64,000 nt of DNA from Sporomusaceae bacterium UBA7701. GTDB taxonomy: Bacteria; Bacillota; Negativicutes; Sporomusales; UBA7701. Positions within the stretch are counted from its first letter, which is position 1, and every line of letters starts with the position of its first letter. Location: positions 186,001-250,000 of the forward strand of contig DLGF01000015.1 of NCBI GenBank assembly GCA_002482545.1, given 5' to 3'. Below, piece by piece: positions 22,777 to 31,220 of this stretch. A model generated the notes under the pieces. That model did not search any database. It was not told where the DNA came from and was given only the letters and a program-made list of their open reading frames with translations. The translations under genes were made by a program, and so were the position numbers.

Positions 22777-23889
22777 ATGGGGACCTTTAAGGTGGCTCCC
22801 GAAATTGAGTTGTTCGAATCCGCCGACCGGTTTATCGAACAGTTGTGTCCCGGTCCGCGGGATGTTGTCTTGACCAACGCGGTGATTTATCAACAGCATC
22901 TTAGGGCCTATAACCTGAAATCCGCGGTTTTTTTCCAGGAAAACTACGGCGCGGGCGAACCAAGCGATACAATGGTCAACGCTATTTTGGCGGATATGAA
23001 AGATCTCCCGTTTGACCGGATCTTTGCCGTGGGCGGCGGGACGGTCCTGGATGTGGCCAAAATCCTTTCGCTGTCCGGGTTTAAAAACGTGCTGGAGGTG
23101 CTGCACGGGCAGGTGCCGCCGGTAAAGCTTCACCGGCTTGTCGCGGTTCCGACCACCTGCGGGACAGGCAGCGAAGTCACCAATATCGCCATTCTGGAAG
23201 AGACGGAAAGCCATATCAAAAAAGGGATCGCCGGGACGGCGCTGTTTCCGGACCAAGCCGCATTGGTCCCTGATTTTCTAAGGGATTTGCCTTATCGATT
23301 CTTTGCCTTCAGTTCAATTGATGCGCTGATTCATGCCCTGGAGTCCTATCTGGCGCCGCGCTCGAATCCGATCACGGAATTGTTCGCGACAGAGGCGGTG
23401 AGAAGGATTGTAACCGCCTACCTGGATATTGCCGGGCAGGGACAGACAGCGCAGGCAAGGCAGTCGCCCAGCGTACTGCTCGCAAGCACCCTGGCCGGAA
23501 TCGCCTTCGCCAATACCGGGGTGGGGGCCGTCCATGCCATGTCCTATCCGCTGGGCGGCAAATATCACGTGGCCCATGGCGAGGCGAATTACGCCTTTCT
23601 GGGAGCGGTAATGGAAAGGTACCTGGAACGCAACCCGGAAGGAAAAATTAAGCAACTCAACGAGTTTGTGGCGAATGTCCTGAGAACCGGCCGAGCGCCC
23701 GGAACAATGACCCTTGCGGACCTGCTGGCGGCTATCGCCCCGCTGAAGCGCTTGCGGGATTACGGCGTGAAGGAAGAAGAGCTCCCGGAGTTTGCCGAAG
23801 CCGCCATGGCTCAGGAGCGGTTGCTGAAAAACAACTACGTCGCATTATCCTATAGCGAGTTGTTGCAAATGTATCAATCGCGCTATTAG
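22777..23889 (+). CDS. Iron-containing alcohol dehydrogenase (4-hydroxybutyrate dehydrogenase-like)
   Basis: Group III alcohol dehydrogenase of 370 residues, reducing an aldehyde or semialdehyde with NAD(P)H or the reverse. Nucleotide-binding GGGTVLDVAK and TTCGTGSEVTN are present. Metal-site helices are SSIDALIHALESYLAP and HAMSYPLGGKYHVAHGEANY. The pattern fits 4-hydroxybutyrate or 3-hydroxypropionate-type dehydrogenases better than butanol dehydrogenases, but the substrate is not certain. GAGGAGG precedes the ATG. It is the first gene of a sigma-54 regulated island and has its own -24/-12 promoter. Confidence 0.88.
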   Translation: MGTFKVAPEIELFESADRFIEQLCPGPRDVVLTNAVIYQQHLRAYNLKSAVFFQENYGAGEPSDTMVNAILADMKDLPFDRIFAVGGGTVLDVAKILSLSGFKNVLEVLHGQVPPVKLHRLVAVPTTCGTGSEVTNIAILEETESHIKKGIAGTALFPDQAALVPDFLRDLPYRFFAFSSIDALIHALESYLAPRSNPITELFATEAVRRIVTAYLDIAGQGQTAQARQSPSVLLASTLAGIAFANTGVGAVHAMSYPLGGKYHVAHGEANYAFLGAVMERYLERNPEGKIKQLNEFVANVLRTGRAPGTMTLADLLAAIAPLKRLRDYGVKEEELPEFAEAAMAQERLLKNNYVALSYSELLQMYQSRY

Positions 23890-23899
23890 CTATTCATTT

Positions 23900-23915
23900 T
23901 GGTATGGAATTTGCA
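23900..23915 (+). promoter_or_regulatory. Sigma-54 promoter of the MFS gene
   Basis: TGGTATG-N4-TTGCA, with GG and GC 10 nt apart. It lies just after the dehydrogenase stop codon, about 150 nt before the transporter start. An upstream activator site would have to lie in the end of the dehydrogenase gene. Confidence 0.72.
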
Positions 23916-24056
23916 ATGGATGGTTGCGGTGAATCTTATTGGGCATGGAATACAGAAAGAAAGGGGGCGTCAGCACGGTCCGCCAGACGCTTGGTTTCCG
24001 GCAGTCATTATCGGAATGTTGAGGAAGAATGAGATTATTGCGACGGAGGTAGGAAG

Positions 24057-25298
24057 ATGAAGGCTCGGCATATCGTATTGGCTATTTTATTTGTCATCTG
24101 GCTTATATCATACGTCGATCGAATGGTCATGGCCACCGCTATTCCTTATATCGCCAAAGAGTTCAATCTAACGCCCGTATCGATGGGCGTGGTAATGAGC
24201 GCGTTTTTTGTGGGTTACGCGCTCTGTCAGCTCCCCGGCGGTTTTCTGGCCGACCATTTTGGGGCCAGGAAGGTCATGGCGGGAGCGATACTGTGGTGGT
24301 CGGCGTTCACGGCGATGACCGGGATGGCCGGTTCCCTGGCCACGATGATCTGGATCCGGGTGGCGTTCGGGGTTGGCGAAGGCGTTTTTCCCGCGGCTTC
24401 GTTTAAGAGCCTGGCCAACTGGTTTCCGGTAAAAGAACGGGGTACCGCCACCGGTTTGATGATGGCTTCCAATCCGTTGGGGGCGGCGCTGGCGCCGCTC
24501 GTGGTCGCGTTTATCCTTTCGGCCTGGAGCTGGCGCACCGCGTTTTTCTCCTTGCTCATTCCCGGGCTCCTCATGGTGATCGCTATCTGGTATCTGTTGC
24601 CGGACCGCCCGGCCGACAAAAAAGGGATTACCCCGGAAGAGCTGGCGGAAATCCAGGGCGATCCTGCCAGTCAAGCCACTGACAGCGCTCCGAAGCTGAG
24701 CTTCTGGGAGGTTGTCAAAGTCCCGGCGGTGTACAAAAGCTTCTTTATGCTGTTGTTTTTCAACACTTCGGCTTGGGGTTTCGTTTCCTGGCTGCCGACT
24801 TATCTGGTCAATGTCCGGCATTTCGAAATTCTCAAGATGGGGATCACCGCGTCGCTGCCCTTCCTGGTCGGAACGGTCGGCTTCGCCCTGGGCGGCTGGC
24901 TGAACGACAGATTCCGGCATAACAAGCGGCTCCCGGTTATTACCTGCCAGTTGAGCTGCTGCATATTTTTGTATCTGATGTATACGGCGGAGTCCTCAAA
25001 CCTGCTCATCCTTTATCAGACCCTCGCCGGCGGGTTTCTCTACACAGCGGGCGGCGTTATTTTCGCCCTGCCGATGAGCACCATATCCTCGAGCATCACG
25101 GGCCGGGCCATGGGGTTCATCAACACGGCCGGGCAGGCGGCCGGCTTCTTCTCGCCGATGATCATCGGCTATCTTGTCCAGGCATCCGGCGGCAGCTTCA
25201 ACACGGCTTTCGGCTTTCTGATCGGAACGATGCTTACCTCGTCGCTGATCGCTTCCACGATCAGGCCCAATAAACCGCAGGCGGCGTTGAGCGCCTGA
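24057..25298 (+). CDS. MFS transporter of the anion:cation symporter type
   Basis: Membrane carrier of 413 residues with 12 predicted TM segments. The N-terminal motif YVDRMVMATAIPYIAKEF, the loop LADHFGARKV and LPDRPADKKGITPEE in the central loop match the ACS family, which takes up hexuronates, glucarate, phthalate and similar organic anions. GGAGGT precedes the ATG. It is preceded by a sigma-54 promoter and followed by a terminator. With the deacylase genes downstream of the regulator it likely imports the substrate of this island, presumably an organic anion or N-acylated amino acid. Confidence 0.88.
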   Translation: MKARHIVLAILFVIWLISYVDRMVMATAIPYIAKEFNLTPVSMGVVMSAFFVGYALCQLPGGFLADHFGARKVMAGAILWWSAFTAMTGMAGSLATMIWIRVAFGVGEGVFPAASFKSLANWFPVKERGTATGLMMASNPLGAALAPLVVAFILSAWSWRTAFFSLLIPGLLMVIAIWYLLPDRPADKKGITPEELAEIQGDPASQATDSAPKLSFWEVVKVPAVYKSFFMLLFFNTSAWGFVSWLPTYLVNVRHFEILKMGITASLPFLVGTVGFALGGWLNDRFRHNKRLPVITCQLSCCIFLYLMYTAESSNLLILYQTLAGGFLYTAGGVIFALPMSTISSSITGRAMGFINTAGQAAGFFSPMIIGYLVQASGGSFNTAFGFLIGTMLTSSLIASTIRPNKPQAALSA

Positions 25299-25339
25299 AC
25301 CGGCAGCGGGGCCTGACTGACCAATGGCAAGACTTCGTG

Positions 25340-25374
25340 AAAAGTCCCGGGCGGAAGAACTGCCCGGGACTTTG
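25340..25374 (+). terminator. Intrinsic terminator after the MFS gene
   Basis: AAAGTCCCGGGC pairs with GCCCGGGACTTT around GGAAGAACT. Confidence 0.85.
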
Positions 25375-25474
25375 TCCTGGAAGGCGGGAGGCTGGCGGTG
25401 CAAGAGAGAATAAAGGGTCTGGCGGGGTAAAAGCGAAACTTCTTTATTGGTAAACTTTGGTGGAGGCGAAGCGC

Positions 25475-27505
25475 TTGAAACGCAAAAAGCTGATTTTGTT
25501 TACCTTTGAACGCGAGGCCAAGGAGCGTTACCTGGCCGACCTGAAAAGCTTCCTGGGGGATTACCTGGATATCGAAGGCTATTGCCTGCGGGACAATGTA
25601 GCCGGACTGATCGAAGCAGATCTTGCCGTCATTTCGTCCCCGTCGGCGACTCCCTTTATCAAGCCTCATCTGGCGGACAATGTGGAGATTATTTATCTGG
25701 CCAGGACTTTTATTCTTGAAACCGCCAGAAAATTGCTGGATTTGCCCGCAGGAACCAAAGCGATGCTGGTGGATTATTCTTACGATACCTGCATGGATAT
25801 CATATCGGCGCTGCACGAAATCGGAATGAACCACGTTGACTTCACCCCGGTGTATCCGGGCATGGAAGCCGGAAATGCCGCGGATATGGATATCGCGATC
25901 ACTCCCGGCTTGCTCTCGTACGTCCCGCCGGGAGTGCGCCAGGTGATCGATATCGGGTGGACGGTGACCGACGCCTCGACCATTATGGAAATCGCGATCA
26001 AGCTTAATGTGTACAACGACCGGATCGAGGAACGCCTGGTAGGCTATTCGAACCGGATAACGCCGATTCATTCCGGGCTGATCTTCGCCCTCAAGAGCTC
26101 GGGCAAGCTGAAAAATCAATGGGATACCATCCTGAATGTCATTGATGACGGGGTCATGATGCTGGACGAAAACAACAACATCCTTCTTGGCAATAAACGC
26201 CTGCTGAAAATTTTCGGGCTGAAGGAAACGGAAACATATCTGCTCCAGCCGGGACACAATGAGTCCTGCCGCAGCGTGATCAGCCGGGTGAGCGGGAGCG
26301 AAACGCTGGAAAACATCCTGATAAAGCTTCCCCAGACCAATAAAAGCGTCGTGGTGACGAAAAAACCGCTGGTTGTGCACAACCATTCCTACGGATCAAT
26401 CGTCATCGTGAAAGACGTGACGGAAATACAGTCGCTGGAGAGCCAGCTGCGGAAGCAGCTGACCGATAAAGGCCTGGTAGCCAAATATAAGTTCGAAGAC
26501 ATTGTCGGATACAGCAAGCCGCTCCAGGATTGCATCGCCAGAGCGAGAAAAATTGCCCGGTCCGACGCCGCGGTTCTGATAACCGGGGAAAGCGGCACCG
26601 GCAAGGAGCTGTTTGCCCAGTCGATTCACAATGCCTCAGACCGCCGGAAGAAGCCCTTTGTGGCCATCAACTGCGCGGCGCTGCCGCCCAGCCTGCTGGA
26701 AAGCGAGCTGTTCGGCTATGAGGAAGGATCCTTTACCAACGCCAAAAAGGGAGGCAAAAAAGGCTTGTTTGAGCTTGCCCATACCGGCACGCTCTTTCTG
26801 GACGAGATCGGGGACTTGCCGGTCGGCGTCCAGGTCAAACTGCTGCGGGTGCTGCAGGAGCGGGAGGTCATGCGGATCGGCGCGACCTCGATCCTGCCCG
26901 TGGATGTCCGGGTAATCGCGGCAACCAACCGGCATCTGCGGGAATTGGCGCAGAAGGGAGAATTCCGCAGAGACCTTTATTATCGGCTGAATATGCTGAC
27001 CTTGCATTTGCCGGCGCTGCGCGAGCGAAAAGAGGATATTCCCCGCTTGGCCGAGGATATTTTGGCGGCCGTCGGCTGCCGGCATAAAAAGCTGGATGAC
27101 AATGTTCTCGGGTTGTTTGAACGTTATCCGTGGGACGGCAATGTCCGGGAGCTGAAGAGCTATGTCGAATACATGGCCTATATGGGCGGCGACGTTTTGA
27201 CGGAAGAGGATTTGCCCCCGGATTTCCAACTGGGAATGGACAGCCATGGTCCCGATAACGGCGAAGTCTTCGCCGGCCTGCTTCCCCGCGAGAAGACGCT
27301 CGCCAAGGCCATGCTGAAAGTCTGGAGGGCGCGGAATGCGGGTCGCCGGGTGCTTTATGAGCTGCTGGCGGCCCAGGGGATCGACACGTCGGAGCATGAG
27401 CTCAGGCGGATGATGGATGTCCTGGCCGGTCTGCAGATCATCGAATACGGAAACGGCCGGGCCGGGGCAAGGCTGACGGCGAAAGGCCGCACGATCCGCT
27501 TATAA
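25475..27505 (+). CDS. Sigma-54 activator with PrpR-type sensor, PAS and AAA+ domains
   Basis: Regulator of 676 residues. The PrpR_N-like sensor (about 1-195) contains FTPVYPGMEAGNAADMDIAI, with a PAS domain at about 207-310. The AAA+ core (about 345-570) has Walker A GESGTGKE (from 371), LFLDEIGDLP and RRDLYYRLN. The sigma-54 contact loop, normally GAFTGA, reads GSFTNA (418-423). The C-terminus (about 600-676) looks like a winged helix rather than a Fis-type HTH. Start at TTG 25475, eight nt after GGAGG; the TTG at 25457 precedes that site. It lies amid genes with three -24/-12 promoters and is their likely activator. Confidence 0.87.
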   Translation: MKRKKLILFTFEREAKERYLADLKSFLGDYLDIEGYCLRDNVAGLIEADLAVISSPSATPFIKPHLADNVEIIYLARTFILETARKLLDLPAGTKAMLVDYSYDTCMDIISALHEIGMNHVDFTPVYPGMEAGNAADMDIAITPGLLSYVPPGVRQVIDIGWTVTDASTIMEIAIKLNVYNDRIEERLVGYSNRITPIHSGLIFALKSSGKLKNQWDTILNVIDDGVMMLDENNNILLGNKRLLKIFGLKETETYLLQPGHNESCRSVISRVSGSETLENILIKLPQTNKSVVVTKKPLVVHNHSYGSIVIVKDVTEIQSLESQLRKQLTDKGLVAKYKFEDIVGYSKPLQDCIARARKIARSDAAVLITGESGTGKELFAQSIHNASDRRKKPFVAINCAALPPSLLESELFGYEEGSFTNAKKGGKKGLFELAHTGTLFLDEIGDLPVGVQVKLLRVLQEREVMRIGATSILPVDVRVIAATNRHLRELAQKGEFRRDLYYRLNMLTLHLPALRERKEDIPRLAEDILAAVGCRHKKLDDNVLGLFERYPWDGNVRELKSYVEYMAYMGGDVLTEEDLPPDFQLGMDSHGPDNGEVFAGLLPREKTLAKAMLKVWRARNAGRRVLYELLAAQGIDTSEHELRRMMDVLAGLQIIEYGNGRAGARLTAKGRTIRL

Positions 27506-27510
27506 CTTTT

Positions 27511-27560
27511 GCGGGCGGATTAGCGGGAGAAGAATATCCCGTAAATCCGCCCGTTTTGCT
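27511..27560 (+). terminator. Intrinsic terminator after the activator gene
   Basis: CGGGCGGATT pairs with AATCCGCCCG, with an inner CGGGA/TCCCG helix, followed by TTTTGCTT. Confidence 0.82.
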
Positions 27561-27611
27561 TGGGCCGCCGGCCGGTCCGGGATAAACCACTTTTTCGCAG
27601 GGGGCGGGCAT

Positions 27612-27627
27612 TGGAACGGGATTTGCA
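27612..27627 (+). promoter_or_regulatory. Sigma-54 promoter of the deacylase genes
   Basis: TGGAACG-N4-TTGCA, with GG and GC 10 nt apart and one mismatch to the consensus. It is the third -24/-12 site in this island. Confidence 0.78.
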
Positions 27628-27632
27628 TAACT

Positions 27633-27660
27633 CTTCAGCGTATCGGTCAATACGCTGAAG
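27633..27660 (+). repeat. Leader inverted repeat abutting the ribosome binding site
   Basis: CTTCAGCGTAT and ATACGCTGAAG form a perfect 11-bp inverted repeat around CGGTCA. It starts about where transcription should begin, and its 3' arm shares its last bases with the AAGGAGG ribosome binding site of the M14 gene. It could be an operator or a hairpin that limits translation. Confidence 0.7.
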
Positions 27661-27671
27661 GAGGATTTGCA

Positions 27672-28667
27672 ATGAAGAGCAACAAATCGTTGGTTTTGGA
27701 CGAAATCGTGGCTGACGCAGGGGCGCGGCAGGAAGGGTTCCTTCACATCGCCCGCAATGCGGACGGCTCCTGGGTCCGCATTCCGGTCATCCTGGTCCGG
27801 GGCGAAGCGGCGGGGCCAACCCTGCTGGCGGATGCCTGCACCCATGGCGACGAATATGAAGGGGCGGAAGCGATCATCCGCATTGCGAAAACGATCAATC
27901 CCGCCGAACTGAAAGGCACCTTCATCGGCGTGCCGGCGGTGAACCTCGAAGCCTTTCGCGCCAACAGCCGGGTTTCGCCCATCGACGGCACCAACCTGAA
28001 CCGCATTTTTCCCGGCGACCCCGATCTCTACATATCCCACCGGGTGGCGAACGCTTATATGGAGCGGCTTGTCAAGCAGGCGGACTGCATCATTACCTTT
28101 CACGGCGGCGGCACCGTCCTCCACCTCGAACCCATTGTGGGGTACCAGCCGCCGGTGGACGACTTGGCCAGAAAGACCCGGGAATTGGCTAAGGTGTTCG
28201 GCACACCGACCATTTGGCGGATGCAGAACCTTCCCTTTGAGGGGGTTTCCGCGGCGGAAGCCAAGAAATTGGGCATCCCCGCCATTTTGCCGGAGATCGG
28301 CTCCCATTGCAGCCGCCATTATGACCGGGACAAAAATATCGACATCTGCGCCAGGGGGATTCGGAATATCATGATTCACCTGGGGATGCTCGCCGGGACG
28401 ATCGAAAAAGCCGCCGTCCAGACCGACGCCGAACTCCGCTATATCCACACCGATGCCGGCGGCATCCACATCCCGGTCAAAAAGGCCAAGGAGCGGGTGA
28501 AAGAAGGCGAAGTGCTGGCGGTGATCACCGATGTCTTCGGCAACCAGGTTTCCGAAGTGATTGCGCCCTTTGACGGTTTCGTAATCGGGTATTGGAGCGT
28601 TCCGGTCATCAATCCCGGCGACTGGTCCTATCTGTACGGAAAGATTCTTGCGGAGCAAAGCGGCTGA
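27672..28667 (+). CDS. M14-family succinylglutamate desuccinylase/aspartoacylase-like deacylase
   Basis: Zinc hydrolase of 331 residues in the AstE/ASPA branch of the carboxypeptidase fold. Zinc ligands are in DACTHGDEYEG (H58, E61), followed by NLNRIFPGDP (substrate Arg) and a second zinc His in the ITFHGGGT strand. The catalytic Glu lies in ILPEIG. A C-terminal beta domain contains AGGIHIPVKKAKERVKEGEVLAVITDVFG. It should cleave an N-acyl amino acid. It is the first gene after a sigma-54 promoter, 55 nt before the AbgB-type gene. Confidence 0.87.
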   Translation: MKSNKSLVLDEIVADAGARQEGFLHIARNADGSWVRIPVILVRGEAAGPTLLADACTHGDEYEGAEAIIRIAKTINPAELKGTFIGVPAVNLEAFRANSRVSPIDGTNLNRIFPGDPDLYISHRVANAYMERLVKQADCIITFHGGGTVLHLEPIVGYQPPVDDLARKTRELAKVFGTPTIWRMQNLPFEGVSAAEAKKLGIPAILPEIGSHCSRHYDRDKNIDICARGIRNIMIHLGMLAGTIEKAAVQTDAELRYIHTDAGGIHIPVKKAKERVKEGEVLAVITDVFGNQVSEVIAPFDGFVIGYWSVPVINPGDWSYLYGKILAEQSG

Positions 28668-28722
28668 TTCCTGCTGGAGGAAGCGGGGCGAAAACAGTAA
28701 ACACGGAAAGGAGCGCGTCCAG

Positions 28723-30132
28723 ATGAAAAAGAACGATGTGCTTGTCTGGCTGGACAGCAACGCAGAGTTGCTGCAAGAGGTTGCGCGGGACCTGTGGGAG
28801 AGGCCCGAGCTGCCCTTTGCCGAAGAACATGCCGCCCGGCTGCAGTCGGAAATCTTGGAGAAGGCCGGATTCGCTGTCCGGAGAAACCTGGCGGATCTGC
28901 CTACGGCGTTTGTCGCCGAATACGGTTCCGGCCGGCCGATTCTGGGGATCTTGGGCGAGTATGACGCTTTGGCCAAGTTGTCGCAGACTGTTTCCAGCCG
29001 GTGTGAACCTGTCCGGCCGGGCGCGCCGGGGCATGGCTGCGGGCATAACCTGCTGGGCACCGCCGGCATGGGGGCGGCGCTCGCCATCCGGCAGGCCATG
29101 GAGAGCGGGGCCGTGGCAGGCACCATCCGGTACTACGGCTGCCCGGCCGAGGAAACGCTGGGAGGCAAGGTTTTCATGGCCCGGGAGGGGATATTCGACG
29201 ACCTGGATGCGTGCCTGACCTGGCACCCGGCCAGTATGAACGTGGTATGGGGCTGCAGTTTTCTGGCCCTTAATTCGGTCGAATTCCGGTTCCGCGGCAC
29301 GGCGGCTCACGCCGCCGCGGCACCCCATCTGGGACGGAGCGCTCTCGATGCCGTCGAGCTGATGAACGTAGGGTCCAACTACCTGCGGGAACATATTCCG
29401 GAGCAGGCCCGCCTCCACTATACCATCACCAATGGCGGCGGCGCTCCGAACATCGTTCCGGCGGAAGCCTCGGCCTGGTATTATATCCGGGCCCCCAAGC
29501 GGCATATGGTGGAGGAAATCTTTGAGCGGCTGACCAAAATCGCCCAGGGAGCGTCGCTGATGACCGAGACCGAAGCGAGCTGGGCGCTGCTGGCAGGATG
29601 TTACGATGTGCTGCCCAATGCCGTCCTCGGCGAACTGCTGAACAAGAACATGGCCGAATTGGGCGGTCCTTGCTTTGCGGAGGAAGAGCGCGCGTTTGCG
29701 CGCGAGCTGGCCAAATCCTTCGGCCCTGCTCATAAGGAAAAAGTCATGCAGGCCTATTTTGCGCCGCCGGAGATCGTAGCCATGGATTTACACGAAGGAG
29801 TCGTCGCCATCGATGACCGAAACCAGATTATGGCCGGGTCCAGCGATGTCGGCGACGTAAGCTGGCTGGTGCCGCTGGCGCAATTCACGGCGGCGACCTG
29901 GCCGGTCGGTACAGCGGCCCATTCCTGGCAGGCGACGGCGGCCTCGGGCTCGGGCATTGGGTTTAAGGCCATGCAGTTCGCCGCCAAGACCCTGGCCGGA
30001 ACGGCTTTTGACCTGCTTAGCGACGGCGGGGAAATCCTGGCCCTGGCCAAAGCCGAATTTGCCGCCAGGGCCGGGGCCTCGGGCTATAAATCGCCCTTGC
30101 CGGAAGGGGCGAAGCCGGTGGTGCAGCAGTAA
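28723..30132 (+). CDS. AbgB-like M20 amidohydrolase
   Basis: Metallohydrolase of 469 residues resembling p-aminobenzoyl-glutamate hydrolase subunit B. Motifs include ILGEYDALAKLSQ, GHGCGHNLLGTAGMGAA, YGCPAEETLGGKVFMAREG, the lid RGTAAHAAAAPHLGRSALDAVELM and the C-terminal SSDVGDVSWLVP. AbgB normally pairs with AbgA; no abgA is adjacent, and the M14 deacylase takes that place. GGAAAGGAG places the start at ATG 28723. With the M14 enzyme and the MFS carrier it points to uptake and two-step hydrolysis of an amide-linked amino acid conjugate. Confidence 0.88.
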   Translation: MKKNDVLVWLDSNAELLQEVARDLWERPELPFAEEHAARLQSEILEKAGFAVRRNLADLPTAFVAEYGSGRPILGILGEYDALAKLSQTVSSRCEPVRPGAPGHGCGHNLLGTAGMGAALAIRQAMESGAVAGTIRYYGCPAEETLGGKVFMAREGIFDDLDACLTWHPASMNVVWGCSFLALNSVEFRFRGTAAHAAAAPHLGRSALDAVELMNVGSNYLREHIPEQARLHYTITNGGGAPNIVPAEASAWYYIRAPKRHMVEEIFERLTKIAQGASLMTETEASWALLAGCYDVLPNAVLGELLNKNMAELGGPCFAEEERAFARELAKSFGPAHKEKVMQAYFAPPEIVAMDLHEGVVAIDDRNQIMAGSSDVGDVSWLVPLAQFTAATWPVGTAAHSWQATAASGSGIGFKAMQFAAKTLAGTAFDLLSDGGEILALAKAEFAARAGASGYKSPLPEGAKPVVQQ

Positions 30133-30146
30133 AGTCCGGCCGGGGA

Positions 30147-30192
30147 AATCCGGCGTCTTAGAACGCGCGAGCGATAAGACGCCGGATTTTCT
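30147..30192 (+). terminator. Terminator of the sigma-54 island
   Basis: AAATCCGGCGTCTTA pairs with TAAGACGCCGGATTT, followed by TCTTTT. Confidence 0.88.
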
Positions 30193-30260
30193 TTTAATAT
30201 TAGGAAAAACAATAAAACCTGCCGAAGCTCAAACCTGTTTCCAATAATCCTTGCCTAAAA

Positions 30261-30342
30261 TATAATCAGCGGACGCAGCTTGACCTCCCGTCAACCGGTT
30301 CCGCGAGGTGGATCACTTGGCCGGGTGATCCGCTGTCTTTTT
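30261..30342 (+). ncRNA. Short structured leader or sRNA with its own terminator
   Basis: A -10 TATAAT (30261-30266) would start an RNA of about 70 nt. It contains ACCTC/GAGGT and a terminator GGATCAC/GTGATCC followed by GCTGTCTTTTT. The very 5' end CAGCGGA is complementary to TCCGCTG (30329-30335), which includes part of the terminator stem. Two exclusive folds are therefore possible. It lies before a 31-residue membrane peptide gene. No known Rfam class was recognised. Confidence 0.45.
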
Positions 30343-30364
30343 AGGCGCGTGAGGGGGAGGCGGA

Positions 30365-30460
30365 ATGGAACGGGTCAACAACGGTTGTTTGGCTATTCTG
30401 GTGTTTATCATCGCCTTTTGGATAACCGTCGTTTATTTGGCGGTCCGGATCTTTTGGTAG
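30365..30460 (+). CDS. Small single-span membrane peptide
   Basis: An ORF of 31 codons with GGGGGAGG just before its ATG. A short polar N-terminus (MERVNNG) is followed by a single hydrophobic helix, CLAILVFIIAFWITVVYLAV, ending RIFW. No family was recognised. It follows a leader RNA with a terminator, and a second terminator (30508-30529) comes after it. It is thus a monocistronic unit between the sigma-54 island and the flagellar genes. Confidence 0.65.
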   Translation: MERVNNGCLAILVFIIAFWITVVYLAVRIFW

Positions 30461-30507
30461 CCTGTACGTCTCAAGGCAAGAGGCGCCGTTTTTCGTTCCT
30501 GGTGGAG

Positions 30508-30529
30508 AAGCCGCAAGGCTTTTTTTTTT
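30508..30529 (+). terminator. Intrinsic terminator after the 31-residue peptide gene
   Basis: AAGCC pairs with GGCTT around GCAA, followed by nine T residues. Confidence 0.85.
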
Positions 30530-30674
30530 GCGCGCTTGGCGCGGAAGGCTTACGGTTTTGAAAAAAATGTCGACTTTGCTCGATTTTCTCAAGCTGATTC
30601 AAATAAACAATGGCGATTGACAGATAGGCGATGCCCCAGCTTGAGGGGCCGCGCAAATAGGAGGAGGGAAATGA

Positions 30675-31109
30675 ATGAGCACTAGTGCGGTTTCAAGTAC
30701 AAGTTCCGCAACGAGCACCGCTTCCAGCACCACCAGTACGACCAGCAACAGCACCTTGGATTTTAATTCCATGCTGGAATTATTGGTAACCGAACTGCAG
30801 TATCAAGATCCGACCGACCCTGTGGATACGTCCGAGTATGTCAACCAGATGGTCGGGATCAGCTCGCTGCAGGCGCTGGAAAACATCTACAGCACGGTGG
30901 GCACTTCCACGGCCTTTGGTTTGATCGGCCAGACCGTGACCTATCAGTACACCGACTCGTCGGGCAATACGGTCGCGGCCTCGGGGGTCGTGGATTCGGT
31001 GACGGTTTACAGCGGAACGCCTTATCTTAACATTGACGGAACGCTGGTCACCGTGGACAAGGTCGTGCAGGTTGAGAGCACGGGCTCCGGCGACAGCACT
31101 ACGGCGTAA
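30675..31109 (+). CDS. flgD: Flagellar hook-assembly scaffold FlgD
   Basis: Protein of 144 residues, the cap that guides hook polymerisation. A Ser/Thr-rich N-terminus (about 1-27) precedes the conserved core LDFNSMLELLVTELQYQDPTDPVDTSEYVNQMV. A short tail, TAFGLIGQTVTY, begins the C-terminal beta domain, which is abbreviated compared with enterobacterial FlgD (about 230 residues). GGAGGAGGG precedes ATG 30675. It starts the hook/filament operon. Confidence 0.9.
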   Translation: MSTSAVSSTSSATSTASSTTSTTSNSTLDFNSMLELLVTELQYQDPTDPVDTSEYVNQMVGISSLQALENIYSTVGTSTAFGLIGQTVTYQYTDSSGNTVAASGVVDSVTVYSGTPYLNIDGTLVTVDKVVQVESTGSGDSTTA

Positions 31110-31220
31110 AGCGCCCGGCGCAGCGGATGGCCGGTTTAATTTCCAGCCGGACCCCGACGGGGAGGCTGACAGCTATTTCGGAACGACGGAAGAGATAGCA
31201 TATCAGGAGGTGCTTGTTAG

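Noticed and set aside
27438..29126. A 562-codon open frame on the minus strand
   Set aside because: It is antisense across the M14 and AbgB-type genes, which have clear catalytic motifs on the plus strand. Nothing supports coding on the other strand.
30595..30660. Possible sigma-28 promoter before flgD (TAAA near 30604, GATAGG near 30623)
   Set aside because: The -10 does not match GCCGATAA well enough. A TTGACA at 30617 also lacks a matching -10, so no promoter is called.
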